Shown piece after piece: positions 13,783 to 27,386 of a stretch of DNA of 53,905 nucleotides (position 1 is the stretch's first letter; each line of letters begins with the position of its first letter). Source of the stretch: Trichoplax sp. H2 (taxonomy: Eukaryota; Placozoa; Uniplacotomia; Trichoplacea); NCBI GenBank assembly GCA_003344405.1, contig NOWV01000310.1, positions 1-53,905 of the forward strand, in the 5' to 3' direction. The translations under genes and the position numbers were made by a program. The notes beneath the pieces are model-generated. The model did no database searches. It was not told the DNA's origin and was given only the letters and a program-made list of their open reading frames with translations.

Positions 13783-15163
13783 CGAATGTCTCATTATTAT
13801 TTTGCACATTTAAGACATTAACGTGTATATTCTCGAAACTTTGTATAAATCAACTACAGTATTACCAAGACAAGAAGATCGCTACTTCCCACGATTAGAT
13901 CATATTATTATCAGATGAATATGACGCAGGTAATATCAACACAGGGAAATGATTTACCTTCGGTGCATTGAGAATATTTCGTAATTGTAAACTGAAAAGT
14001 CTCAATATCTCAATAGAACATGCTAGGAAAACCCTTTTGCATATTAATCGTACATGTATATACGTATATATACTGTATATACTATATCCATTTATATAAA
14101 TTAATTACACGAATATACTGAAAATCATATCTAGTTAATGTATTATAGAGTTCAAATTGATAGATACGAGATTGCCATTGGAGTACTGTTTGTATCAATT
14201 GCGTTAATATCTGGGTACTTGGCACATGATCAACATTATTAAATTTTTTACATAGTATAAAGCTTAAATCTTGTTTTATCTGATCAAATATATTATAAAA
14301 TATATTAGGAAGTTTAATAAACAAATTTATATTACAAAATATTATTATAAAGCTTTGATATAGTTTGCACAGGTACTGCATATCTCATGGTATCATAAAT
14401 AGCCGACGGTAAGTTATTCGATAGTGACATGCATCGTAAACTTCATTATTGACATAACTATGTCTAAATTTAATTCACTTCTTAGCTAAGAAAGTGACGT
14501 AATAATATTTCGTAAAATTTACTATTTCTCTATATTTTATGTTTGTTGCACTACAATTACATGACTGTCTCCGGTGTGTCTAACTTATTAGCGAGATTTT
14601 TGGCGAATTCTGACATTGTTTATTTCAAAAACACTATGGTTAAAAACGTGTTTGAAGTTACTCTATTCTATTAGGGCTAGCTTTCGCTCATTCACAACAA
14701 CTGTACGCAATTAGAAAACCATAATTGACGTCGTAGCAGTAACTAAACCCCGATAAGGAGTTTTATTGTAATCTTCTTCACATAACATGCCAGTTTTTTT
14801 CAATTCAAAACTTTAAATTTATCAAGTAGAAAATCAATTTCAACTTACATTCCATTTACTTAAATCTTGTACGATCTTCAATAATTACAGTCTATCACTA
14901 TTGAAAACTACATCATCGATACTCTTTCGCTAATTTAAATACTAAAACTGACAATCTATAATTAAATGTACTTTTCCCTCTAGTTGATCACAGGTATAGA
15001 AATTAAACAATTTGATTCTTGCTTCTACGTATAGTTGGAACGTCATCATCAAACAAAATAGCGAATTGTAACCATCTCTATTAAAATTTCTCTGTTTTTC
15101 GTTTATCTGCAAATAAATATCTTATTGCAAGACGTTCGTCAGTTCAAGTAAAAAGTTTCTCCT
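13783..15163. other. Convergent intergenic region between NEK10 and RBMS
   Basis: This 1.4-kb interval holds the 3' ends of two converging genes. AATAAA occurs on the plus strand at 14316-14321, about 530 bases past the NEK10 stop. AATAAA occurs on the minus strand at 14767-14762, about 400 bases past the RBMS stop. If both are used, the two transcripts would not overlap. Alternating TA/TG tracts with ATATAC/GTATAT palindromes lie at 14050-14095. No further gene is seen. Confidence 0.55.
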
Positions 15164-18100
15164 TCATGGTCCTAAAGTGTTTCTGTTCAATGTATTTGAA
15201 ATATGCAACTGTCCCATTTGACCTGTCAATTGAGTTGGCGTTATCTGGTGCACAGGGGCAACACCAGATTGATCAAGAGCATTTCCAGTAGATCCAGCCA
15301 TCTGAACCGGTCCCTGCATAGTCATTAAATTCATTTATTTGCAATAACGATTAATAAAAACTCGAAGTTGATAATATAACTTATTTATACGTAGTAGCAA
15401 TATCCGAATCTATTATATATTGTAAATGCTTAAATACCTGGTTCATTTGTATGTAAGCCGGAGGTGAAATCCAATTGTAACTTACGGGATAAGGAGGCAT
15501 TGGAGTTCCCAAGCTAGGCATATAAGCCGGCTAAGAAATGACGATAATATTGTTGCTGAGTGTACTCGAAACACTACATCTTGCAAAATTTTTAGTTGCT
15601 AATGTAATATTTACCTGGCCAGTAGCCATAGTTACATTTGGAGACATTACCATATTTCGCGGCTGCATCGGATTACTAAAGTAATTTAATTAGCACATAT
15701 AACGTCAACCTTTGAAGTGTAATTAAATTTATACTTTTAGAAATTAGTAGCAAGTATACATTACCCACCTATTTTGTATAATGTTATGTTCATTATAGTT
15801 CTGATAATTCTGTAAAGTGTTAACAATTCACAACGAATTAGTGACCACGTTCCGCTACGAGTCGCCCGAAAAGTTGTCTTGGTAGTAATCAACACTATAG
15901 ATTCATTTACTACTTACCTCAGGATTCTTTCTTATCCATTGCTTTCTTTCTATTGTTTACATAAAAAAATAGTATACTCAGAAGATCACTTTAATGTGAA
16001 TTATTAATAGATAGCAAAATACCTTACCTGGCCTATTTGACACCTTTTGATTATTAAGGTGTGGAAGGCGCTTCTTTGTATTAGTATCCGCAAACTTGCA
16101 AACTAGTGGTTGGGTATTGCCGGGCAAATAGTTTCCATTGAAATTTTTGATCACATTTTCACAAGTTTCTGTGTTGTCCATTCTATGATATAGTCAAGGA
16201 GGACATTTACGAAAATCACCTCGAAGAATTACGAAAATATCAATATGAGATTTTTAGCAGCATTATTTTGTTACCGTGCGAATCCAACACCCTTGCTGTT
16301 ACCAAGATCATCTTTTAATATTCTAGTAGAGATAACATTTCCGAAAGGTCTTAACATCGAGTCTAGATCCTACCGACAACAATATCATTTGGGTCAGTTT
16401 TACTTAATCCGATAATAAAGTGATAACATCTTAAAACAGGGAGTGCTTAATAATAATATAAAATTACATTTTCAGCCATTGTTGGCGGCAAATTAGATAA
16501 ATATAAGTTAGTCAAATCCTGTTCCAGTGGCTGAAAAATATTAAATTTGATTACATTAAAAAGATATAGCAACATCATTAAAGTTACAAATGCAACTCCT
16601 ATTTTATGCTTAAAAAAATAGCGCATTACTTTACTATTGAGTCTCGCCATTTGGGCTAAAACACCGTCTTCAGTTAAATTCTTAATAGCAGCTTGAGCAG
16701 AGGTGGGACTATCAAAATCAACAAAACCATATCCTGTTCGAGGAATAAAAATTTACGAGTCGTTTAAGAATCCGAATAGCTATCATCAGGATATATGCAT
16801 AAACTATAACGTAGAAACTGCTATCACCTTTGCAGTCATTAGTATCTTTATCCAAAATAGCTTTTGTGGAAGTAATGCTGCCAAAGCTATCGAAATAATG
16901 TAGCCAATTGTTAATTCCTAGGCCAAGATCGTTATACTACATATCACTGATGGTTAGAGAATTACTCACCGGTGACATAAGTTTTGTAAATCAGTATCTG
17001 TAGTATTCGGTGGTAACCCTCGAATATAGATATTAGTAGAACTTAATTCTTCATTAGCAGGCATTGATTGTCGGTTACCATTGTTTCGATACATTTGTCG
17101 AGTGTGTTGCGGTTGATAATTCTAATATTCAAGTATGAAATATATTCCATTAATCCAAAAACGTGAAAGTTAATTAGACATGTAATTTACGGCCAGATTA
17201 CGCTTTAGCCTTATCGTTTTTAAAGACTACCATATCAATTAGTAGACAACAACAATGAAGTACGAATTGATCGAAAATTTTAAGATTATTTTACCATTTG
17301 CTGGTAGACAGCAAATCTTGGTCTTGCATTCGTATGCCATGGTTGTGAAGATACTTGCCAGTCGACCTGATGGGATACACGCTGGTTTGGGGATGGACGT
17401 CTTCCGGTATTGTTATACGAGCGCTGTTCATGACAGTAAAATTGTAATATAGTGAAAATGTTGGTATATTAATATTATGTTAAGAAAAGGTCTTTCGAAA
17501 ATTGAGAAACATTATACAGTTGCGTTAAAGCGATAGTAATAATATTGGCTATACCTATGATATTCTATAATAGCATTTCTCAATGTGCTGTGTTGTACTG
17601 TACTTTATATTACATGTACAGATATATTATATGAGATACTATCCTGTGATACACCTATCTAGTAGTCTAAGCTAGTAATAGACGTTCCTTTCAAAAGGTA
17701 ATTAAATATACGGTATGCTAGGGGTAAAGAGTCAAAGTTTGATACTAAAAGAGACTAAATTGTTACAACTATAAGCCTCTTTCATGAGGAAATACTTTAA
17801 ATCCTTCCCATTCCTTGAAAATATCAATCTATTTGAAGTAGTGAAATAAGCGTACAATTTATCCGATTGGATATCATGAAATGTTATTAATTCATCAAAG
17901 ACGTGTAAAACCTCAAGTGATAGGTAACAGTTTACAACGATGATTGTATCCAGTAAAATTGGGTATAGATAATAAGAATTTAGCTTTTTTTGTAAGAAAT
18001 TAAAAAGACATCCATCGAACTGTATGGAAATGATACTTGCTATTACAATTAAAAGTTCACTATTTACACCTAGTACGTGTGTTTAAATTGCATACAGTTA

Positions 18101-19244
18101 ACATCGACGTGCATGGAACTCTATCCACCGACAGGATGAGTTAATTTAATCGTTGTCATCGACTATCGTTTGTGATTGTAGCCAGCAAGGACAATAATTT
18201 AGCAGCAACGCAAGAGTACAACAGCATGATGTAATGATGATATAATCAAGATTATTGTTCTTAGGTAAGGTATAGCATGCTGTAAATGAAACATCTAATT
18301 GGTATAATCAATACCGACCTGCTTCTGCATTCCATTGAAAACGCCACTTCTCTTTGTATAACTTTTGGTGGACTAGATCAGAATAGAAAAATTAATTTGT
18401 TTTGTGTTATTTCTAATTAACCTTTAACCATGTTATTAATTAAATATATGGTATCCACAGTAAAAGAATAACTTGGAGCCCATTTCTATAGGAATAAAGA
18501 CTTTCCACTACGCTTATTATGTAGTTGAGATCTGATTTTCAATCTACTCTGGTAAGCTGGTCTCTTTTAATGTCATTATTTTGCAATGATCAGTTTGAAA
18601 TAGGGATTGGCTTCAACCTGTTGCTAGCCATCATTAGCAACTGAAATAGCCGGACGGTATAATTGATGGAAGAATAGATATCAATTTAAAAAAAATTGTT
18701 ATACATAACGATGGAATTACAGTAACAATTTTTGCCAATGTGTACATCTACTTATCCTGAATTGATGATCAACAAGAAAAAGTACAGTCTGCTAAGTTGA
18801 TTTACTGATGAACAGTGATGGCGTCAATCTATTAAGGACTTGTATACGAGTAGTAGGTGGAAAAATTCTTTGCAATAGTCCAGATCTCTCAAGTGATTTA
18901 AATTAGAAATATTCATTCATTGTAGGCCACATGCTCTTACAATTTTAACCATGGAAAAAAATGGGCCAAACGACTGTATTATATATACAATAAAATTTAT
19001 AGCAAGCATAGAAATGATCGATATCGATCAACTTTTCATGTTGTTGAAAAACTAGATTATAGTGATACTCGCTTACTTTTTGATCGTCCTTATTGCTGTC
19101 TTCATCTTGCGATGAGTGCGTAGGACCGTCTTGACTTTCACTGGCGCTGTTATTGTCTGTTGCAGTTTCTGGCGTCGTTTTCACATTTTCACGGTTACTA
19201 TCGTCCATGTCGCCATTGTCGTGAGGAGATTTTTGCTCTAGCAT
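15164..19244 (-). CDS. RBMS: RBMS-family two-RRM single-stranded nucleic-acid-binding protein
   Basis: RNA-binding motif, single-strand-interacting protein (RBMS1/2/3 type); family members bind A/U-rich RNA or ssDNA and control mRNA stability. Exons (5' to 3'): 19077-19244, 17295-17423, 16970-17121, 16828-16886, 16630-16733, 16468-16530, 16275-16369, 16028-16182, 15918-15949, 15769-15809, 15615-15675, 15438-15530, 15164-15313. They total 433 codons plus TGA, close to the vertebrate length. RRM1 has IYIRGL (130-135), [11 protein letters not shown] and KGYGFVDF (169-176); RRM2 has NLYLSNLP (212-219), STRILKD and KGVGFARM (251-258), followed by LVCKFAD. The tail is Met/Gln/Pro-rich like vertebrate RBMS. 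The start chosen is ATG 19244 inside an Asp/Ser-rich N-terminus. The frame is open back to an AG at 19282-19281, so an upstream exon and another start are possible. Exon 16028-16182 could end earlier at 16044, but GTAAGG at 16027 is the better donor. Confidence 0.9.
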
Positions 19245-19614
19245 ACCATTCAACTCTGGCTCACAAGCGTTCTCCTTGTTCTAACAAGTTCAACATAAAA
19301 ATGGTTCATAAATAATTCATACCAATGGATCTTTCCAATGCAATGTCCAAAAAATTTCCTTAACTCTAAATAATCAAATTAATGCTGTCAATCTGTAATT
19401 GTTTCCGATAGCGATATGATACCTTTGCTATTTTAATACCCTGCCCATCAAATAGCTCTGAGTACAAGTTGGCTAAGATTACGCGATAAAAAAAATAGAT
19501 TAAAAAAATAAAAAATAAAGATGGAAGTAAATGACATTGGCTCTAGTCAAATAGCTGGATTCTTTCTCTAAATCGATATTCAGATCTTTGATCTATTCCT
19601 AGCTACTGTACGTG
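19245..19614. other. Upstream flank or possible 5' intron of RBMS
   Basis: The first RBMS exon stays open 36 bases upstream of the chosen ATG, to a possible acceptor at 19282-19281. Beyond it, no second exon or promoter could be recognised. The rest is AT-rich with A/T runs near 19490-19520. Confidence 0.4.
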
Positions 19615-19970
19615 GTAGCGTTAAAGTAGTGTCAAATACTGTGGAAAGTACGATGCAGCTCGACCAGTTGGTCAATAAATTGGAGAATAAATTAGATTGA
19701 AATCGAAGAACAAAAATGATGGATACGCGTACTTTTTTAGCGTTAAAATGGTGTCAAATAATATAGAAAGTATTACCGTCACTACAGTTCCATTAATCAA
19801 TTCGAGAGTAGATCAGATTGTAATGAACGCAATAAGCATCATCAATATGTGAAGTATACCCAAAGTCCCTGACTACACCATTATTAAAATAGAGTAAATT
19901 GCACCCATTCGTAGCTCCATCGATTAATCAGATCATGGATTAAAGGGCAATAAAAATGCTTGATATGGGT
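19615..19970. repeat. Diverged tandem repeat, ~120-bp unit
   Basis: Two clear units start with near-identical text at about 19617 and 19739 (AGCGTTAAA, then TGGTGTCAAATA or TAGTGTCAAATA, then GAAAGTA). Each continues through CAATAAATT/CAATTCGAG, an AGATTG block and a GATGG/CATCAAT end. A more degraded third unit follows to about 19970. No coding frame is shared. Confidence 0.5.
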
Positions 19971-22900
19971 AGTTAGTTATAGTCACGCAATAGCAATAGC
20001 TTGTAGTCTGAAAATGAAATAATTCAACTCGTCATTGCTAGAACTTGAACATCCTAAAAATATTGCTGTTAGTTGTATTAACGGAAAAGAGTGTCATTAC
20101 AATTTACAACGGTTCAAATGATACCTTAAAGTTAGGTCTAGGTCAAGATCATTTCTCTTACGAGTAATTAAAAATGGAGTGTTGAATTCAAAGAGTAAGT
20201 TAATAGAAGGCAAATTTTCAATATTACAACAATCTCAAATTAACGAATTAAAGGGTTAAAAGAGATACGGTCGACACAATTTCATCTTCTTATGTTATTA
20301 TAAAGTATCCCTAGCATTCAAGCCATTATCTAGGCCCTAGTACAGTTTTAGTTCTGTCACTAATATTGAAATCTTCAATTTCTATCACTACCCGATATTA
20401 TCATCATGTTTATCTACAGTAGTTCTACTGTGGATCGATAAAGAATGGTCAAAAAAAATTTGGATAAACGATGATTAGTGTTGGTCATGAATATAATCGA
20501 TTGTTTCACGATGTCTAAACTCCAGCGTAGAACTCATCACTGAAAATTGGCTACAACACTTTACGTCCATAAGTCAGGAGAAAAATAATGAAATAAGTTG
20601 TATCCGGATATTCTAGTAGAGCGATAAATTAATATCATTGCTACACGTATTTTTCAAGCATTTTTTTATACCACGATCGGGTACTGTTAACCTGTTGTAG
20701 TCTTAGCACGACATGAACGATTTGAAAGCACGGCAGCCATCGGGGGCTGATTGATGTTGAACGTAATTTGCAAAATTGGCTGCCATGCACAGCTGCTATC
20801 CATCCACATAGCAATCAATCATGTGCGCTTATAAAAAATGAAAAAAATTCTACAGTATTTGCAGTATTAAAAGGTCATCAGTGTTAGCTGCATGGCTAAT
20901 CGTAGCGATTATAGCATGACTAAAATATGAAGGTGTGGAATGGCCTTCTTTAACATGATGATGAATCATTTATACACGCGCTGGTCTTGCCTAGCTTTTA
21001 AGCTGATAGCAATATAAATAATGTTAATTAACACCTTATCCAATAACTAACTGCATGGCAACACGAGTGATTTCAATTTTTTACCACAGGCGATACTATA
21101 CAGTACTGTAGCAATCCATAGAAGAAAATAATACATTGTTTACACAACGATATTCAACTTGTTAGCCAGCATAATTCATTTCTTGTCAAGAAAAATGGTG
21201 ATTCTACTCTGTCGACTGGCATTGGAAATGTTGCGCTCAAGATGAAAGCATATCTGTCTATGCTATTGATAAAGAGATACAAGCTGAAATACAGTCAATG
21301 TGGATAGGAATGAAGAATCCATCGGTATAGAGAGAAGCGCCAATGATTTCATGTATGTACTTCGCTAAAAAGCTGAGCATGATTGCATTGAAATCAACGC
21401 TACCATGGCATTTTACTACGTGATTGTCATGATTTCAAACCTGAAATGATTACTCATCCTTCAAGTAATGTATATCAATTGGCAAGAAAATGGCAAGATT
21501 GGCTATTAACTTGGTTGTTGTAGTATATTACCATTTTGGATGTTGGAGAAGAAGGAATTGGAAGAAAGGGCGAAGACGGACTTGCGAGCTAATTTTTCTC
21601 TCTTCCAACTGTCATTTCTCACCCTGTTCAACTGTAGAATTTGTATTACTTGCAGCACAGCATGACTATCCAAGTTGAAAAATAACTAGCACTAATTTCC
21701 TTTGCCATTCTAACTGGCAGGTGGGCGAGTTAATTATCTCAGTCTTATTGTTTTCATTACAACTATAGTGTGGGAATGCGGTTCTATTTTTTGAACCTTG
21801 TGTCTGTAAAGAAAGGGTAGGAGGAGAGTGGAGAAAATAACTGTCCACAACAACGAAATAATTGTTAGTAAAATGGAGTAAATGTACAACGTTCAATTCT
21901 TGTGCCTAGTATAACTTTTGCCATGATAAAATATCACTCATGGCCAAGGTGGATTGGATACTAAGGGTTGAAAAAGAGTTTGATTACGAAGGAAGAGCCA
22001 ATCCAGTAACAAGATTGAGCTCTTTGCCTACTCTTTGCCACAAGTTATCATTTCTTCATGATATGTTCGAGGGTAGACGGTCGGAAGGAAAACTTGAAAA
22101 ATAAACTGTTTTCTACTCATTGACATTAAGGCGGACCATAGAAACAGGGAATGGAAATTATAATTGAATTTTACAAAGATAAAAATGAAAAATCAATCAA
22201 ATAGGCCTGTAACAATCCATGTTGCCTTCTTATTAATTATTATCAACGGGTAGTATTCAATCAGAGACTATCTTGTACAGTATGAAACACGTATTTTTCG
22301 TGATGGAATATGGGACATTTAGATGAGAAAACGATTTGACTGTAATGGCATTATTTCATGATGTCAGCAGGCTTCCCTTTTTGAAGTAATTGCATGATGC
22401 CTGTAAAAAGACCACTCTTGTCCCGTTTTAGAGTTCTGTTTTACTTCATTATATCAATCTCATTTTAAGAGCATCAGGTAGAAATAGTCTCATTTTACGT
22501 TAAGTTTTGCTCTTCCAACTATCTTCAGATACCATTTCTGTTGTAGTAAGAGTTTTCATGTGTCTAGCAACTGGTATTTATTTTCTACTATGGGCAACTT
22601 TCAATCTAAAACAAGTTTTCCATCGTAGGTAGGCAATGATCCGTGATTTGATTTCAACAGTATTGTATTGATAACTCAAAACCAACTCAGTAGACAAGTA
22701 ATGCTACATTTAAAATTTCATGGTAGCTTAATAGCTTGGATGGATAATCACCTTTCATGACATTTTAACCTTAACACGGTAACAATTTGACTTTAAGCTA
22801 TCTCTCAATCCTGATACTATCTAAATTTGATATTTTGGATGGAGAGCTTATGACTTTCAATCTATGCGTATTTCCCTTTGAACGATTGACATCAATCGTA

Positions 22901-25350
22901 GAGGTTTTCTGTCCTAGTTCTACTTTATCCCTGGAGGAAATAGTAAAACAACTTGTCATCATTTTATTTCCCACCTACCGCAGCAAGCCATCCCTTGCGT
23001 GATAATATTACTCCATTTTACAAGTAAAACTATTTTTGCTCTAGCACATGGTATATTGACCTAAAGTCAAAAATTGGGTCATGATAAACAGTCCATTTCA
23101 TTTATAGGATCTACATTTCGTAATATTTTACAGTTGATAACAGTATTTCTTGTGATGCAATCATAAGAAATACTATACATAGCAGTCGCTTTAGCCGTGA
23201 ATGGTGATATCCTTGTTCAGTATACTGATTGATCATGTTGAATACAGTCCTACTGTCGGAAATAGGCAATCAATAACCCTCTGCAGGTTCATTCGATTTT
23301 GACATATTGAAATGATTCTTCTGCTTGTCTTTTCTCAATTCTTCTCTTTGATTACACGTGCTTAACATTGGCCATTGTACATGCTGCGTCTTGAATCAAA
23401 TTTGATGATCATTTACAACTGTGCGGCAATAGGATGTCCACACGTGTATCCTAGGGTGTTGGTAGCTATGATACAGTAGTAGGTGCCCAATATAGATGGA
23501 GGATGGCGAATTTGTGGTACCATCATGAGATGAATTCTTGGACCATGTGGATAGGGCTAAGAAATACTTTTTATTACAGAGGTACAGTCTGTCTGGAGAA
23601 GCGCAGTATGTGATAGTTTCTAAGTTAGTATACAATGATTCTCTTTTGTGAGGAAAGAATTCGATTTTCCTTCATTTCTATCACGACAGAATTGTTGACT
23701 ACCGGTTTAATGTCTGGTAGAAGCAGGTGATGTGGCAATTTATTTAAACAGGCGCGTACTGTATTATATGCTACGTCCAGCTTTCTATTCTAATTTCGCT
23801 TTAGAAACTTAGAGGAGATCACTTTGCAGTGTTGAATGGTGCCTTTCCTTTCGTAACATATCAATAACTCTCTACTGTGCTTCTAGAAGTATACATTCAA
23901 TTGCGTCCATGCTAAATTTCTCATCGATGACTGTCAAGATTGAATATTGTCTCTCTTCCAATGGGATGACCATGTTGAAAAGCTTCTACTGTATTGATGC
24001 TGTATAATTCCTCTACGTTAACGCTAACGATTGATTATTGCCTTTTATATTGGAAAAGAATGACAACTTGACTCGATCTTTACTGTATGGATAAGTGTCA
24101 CGAAAATCGCTTTCCTACAGTCATTTCGGCGAGATCAACTCGGGAGATTGAGTCCTGTCTTCCTTGCAATCAAATGGTAATGTGGATACGCATCTACTGT
24201 ACTCCTATTTTCAATATCGACTTGATGTTGAATTTACAGTAAGATAACTTTGGAGGTGGAACCATAAACTAGTGTTATCTTGGCAATGATACTACTATTG
24301 AATCAACATTGTATTTTCAAGTTAGCTGAAAATCAATCAGCGACCGTAACTTTAAAATTAAAATAGCCCCGTTCGATACTTTGATAGGGTGGAATTTCTT
24401 GGCTTTCTTGATATGTGCAAGCATGCTACAGTAATAAATGTCCTTCTTGATCCTCTTGGTGTGGATCTAGTGAATTGGATATTGAAGTGAAGTGATAGTA
24501 TTGATGTTAACATTACAATTCTGATAGAAAGAATGCATTTGTGAGGGAAATTTTGCATTACGGCTATTTGAAATGAATGGATTGCATCGATTATAATGCA
24601 CTGTTATCCTCATAGTAAAGCGGTTGCATTTTGTATGTTTAGGATTGATTTTTTATACTTGGATCCAGTTCATTTTTATACTACGCGTATATACTTGGTG
24701 TTGCTTCAAATTCAAGCCAATCATCATCTTGATACCGTAGGATAGCGATCAATATTGACACAGTTATTGATCATTTTAATTATAAGTAATTAATTAATCT
24801 CCATTAATTAATTAGGATCAAGTTTTACTATAGCGTCTTGCGAGTAATGTCATGATCCAATTGACCTTGATCAAATGATAATAAGACAAACACGCAGTAT
24901 TGACTCCACCATCGATGATGGCAAACCCTTGACATCCAGTATGCTAGTACAGTTGTAGGTGGTCCATTGGATCACACTTGTATCGACCGTAGACTAAACT
25001 ATCATTATCGTTGATCAATGCTAATGCTAATATAGCGATTGGTCGATCGCTAAGCTAATATACTACTGGAGAAGACTGTTATATTGGCAATTTAGCATCG
25101 CTGACTACTGCAAAGTCACCGCGTGAGCGTACTATTCGTAGTCATTACCGTCACTGCTGCAAACAAGTTGAAGAAAATGCATTCTAAAATCCAATCCATG
25201 CTGCAATGCTACCATCCTATTATGCCTAGAATACAGTAGCTATTGTGTTAGCCCATAGTAAACAGATCATTTCATTTTTGTACATGGCATAAAATCATCA
25301 TTGAGGCCTTCTTATCCTCCATAATTCATTCATGAATTGAACTTTATAAG
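19971..25350. other. Long non-coding region, no recognised gene
   Basis: I see no recognisable protein domain, RNA gene or mobile element on either strand. Open frames are short (60-80 codons), mostly without an ATG-led coding pattern, and none resembles a known family. It lies upstream of RBMS and could be 5' intron or regulatory DNA, but the sequence alone does not show which. Confidence 0.4.
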
Positions 25351-25359
25351 GGAGAAAAT

Positions 25360-25590
25360 GGCTGATGACTGCGCTACACCAACAACTCTCAGTAGCCAGA
25401 CTGTTGTCATGAATGACGCCATCGTCTGCGTTGTCTCCATGGTGATCGGTAAAACCACGCCTCATGTTGCTGCCTATGGGACAAGATGGACGGAGTGACA
25501 GTGGACTCTCATGCAGTACAGTACCAGATTGTCAACAACTCGACGATACACAAACCAGCGCTACGGTACTACCCGGGTAAGCATACTGTC
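25360..25590. other. CpG-richer island with open frames on both strands
   Basis: The surrounding DNA is AT-rich, but this short block is GC- and CpG-richer. On the plus strand a 48-codon frame starts at the ATG near 25357. A second short frame begins at the ATG near 25511 and reaches a strong donor (CCCGG then GTAAGC) at about 25577. On the minus strand a 57-codon frame begins MRRGFTDHHG near 25465. I recognise none of the products. A promoter or first exon is the likeliest explanation, with no strand preference. Confidence 0.25.
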
Positions 25591-27386
25591 AATAGAATCA
25601 ATGCTAATTTGTACTGTCAATAGTATTATCTTCTTAACCAATTGACTAAAGCATCACATGGTTGGGATATCAAATTCTCGACTTTTATCCAGGGCAAAAA
25701 CATAGATCTCACTTTATAATCGTCCAAGATAGGATAGAAGGGGGGAAAAAAATGAATGCAAATAGAATCGTTGTGACTAAGAAGGAGTTCATTATGCATG
25801 GACAAGACGATAGGATTGGATCGCCCAAGTTACAATAACACTACCGATGGAATGAACAAGGTTGACTTCAGTATACAACACTGATTCAAGTTGGCGTCCA
25901 AGTCTTTTCATACAATTGTCAATAGGCAAAGACACAAATAACAAAAGTAGAGTTGTTCCTTTTTCTATACATCAGACAGTAATTTACTTTACAGGACGGT
26001 ATTATCTAGTCGTCACATTCTCTCCATTAAATTGACTGTGTAGATTAAAATTAACCTACTGTCAATATTAGCATATCCTTCAGTAGCAATCATTCTTGGC
26101 CTACCTGATTGTGGTCAACAGCTCCACTAGCGATAGAGTGATTTTCAACTTCATTTTCTGCCATAGCTTATGAATTAGATGCCAATCGAGGTGGGACGCT
26201 TTCCAACTTTGATGCGATGATAATATACTGTACTGCTGTAATCGAAAGAAGCAATCATCACTTTTTCTAATTTAGCATAATAAACAATTACTGTTCGTTA
26301 TATCTACAAAGCATAATAATACACTTGTACATCTATTATATCCTGTATAAAACCAATGCTTAGAGACGTACTCAACATAATCAAAAAAAATAATTTGAAA
26401 AAAAATAATAACAGTTATCAATGTTGGTTGACTGTTGTATCATGTTGCAACTACAGGCAAGTCCATTAAGAAATAAAATGGATGATGATAATAACTTTTT
26501 ATTGCCAGTTGTAATCAACTTGCTCTTGTTTACTATTAGCCACTATCTCTACGGTGAAGATTGCAGTTTGCAACAAAGTAGCTTATAATTAAGTTAAAAC
26601 ATCACCGGATTAATGGTAAAGGTAAAAGAATGATTTCTAACCTAGACGCGAAAGTGATATCAGGCGCTGCAATCCAAGAAAGATGACGATGGTAGTCGCA
26701 ATACTGCACAAGTGTACAGCAAGATAACCCCCAATTTTTTAAATCTTGACAAATACGTTGGCTTGACTAGTTGCAAGTTTTTCAATCACACAAGGCGATA
26801 GCTACAATTTGTCAATTAATATCGTCTACCTTGAGCCAGTACAAGATTGATTTCACAAGCACGTTTCATGGCTACATCAAGTAATTATGATTTAATATCA
26901 TGATTAATCATACTATTAATACAAGCTTGCATCAATGAAAATAGACTAGGCTAAACTAAATGATACCTATGGGAATGCTTAGCATCATGAATGATTATCA
27001 TCATCGATGCCTTGGCTGTAAAATTGAACTTATAAACTTACATTCAATCCATCACGACTGTATTATAACCAAGTCAAAAAGCTCAAGATCTAATAATCTA
27101 ATCTATTTATAGTACAGACTCTCTCTCCACAAAATTGCATCCCCTTTACAAAACGTTGATTAATAATAAAAAGCATGACCTTTACACTGTAACTGTGAAA
27201 GTTACAACATTTAATTTGATTCAAATGATCAATTTGCATCCTTTTGCCTCTCTCTTTCCTATACCATGTATGACAACGCCGCCTTAACAGCGCACCCGTT
27301 GTACGCTATTTACACTGACGGTCGGTCATCTTTCAATGCAAAATTACCTCTACGCTACTATATTATCGCTTCATGAAATTACTTAC
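25591..27386. other. Non-coding region
   Basis: No gene, RNA or mobile element is recognised on either strand. Frames are short and broken. Confidence 0.4.
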
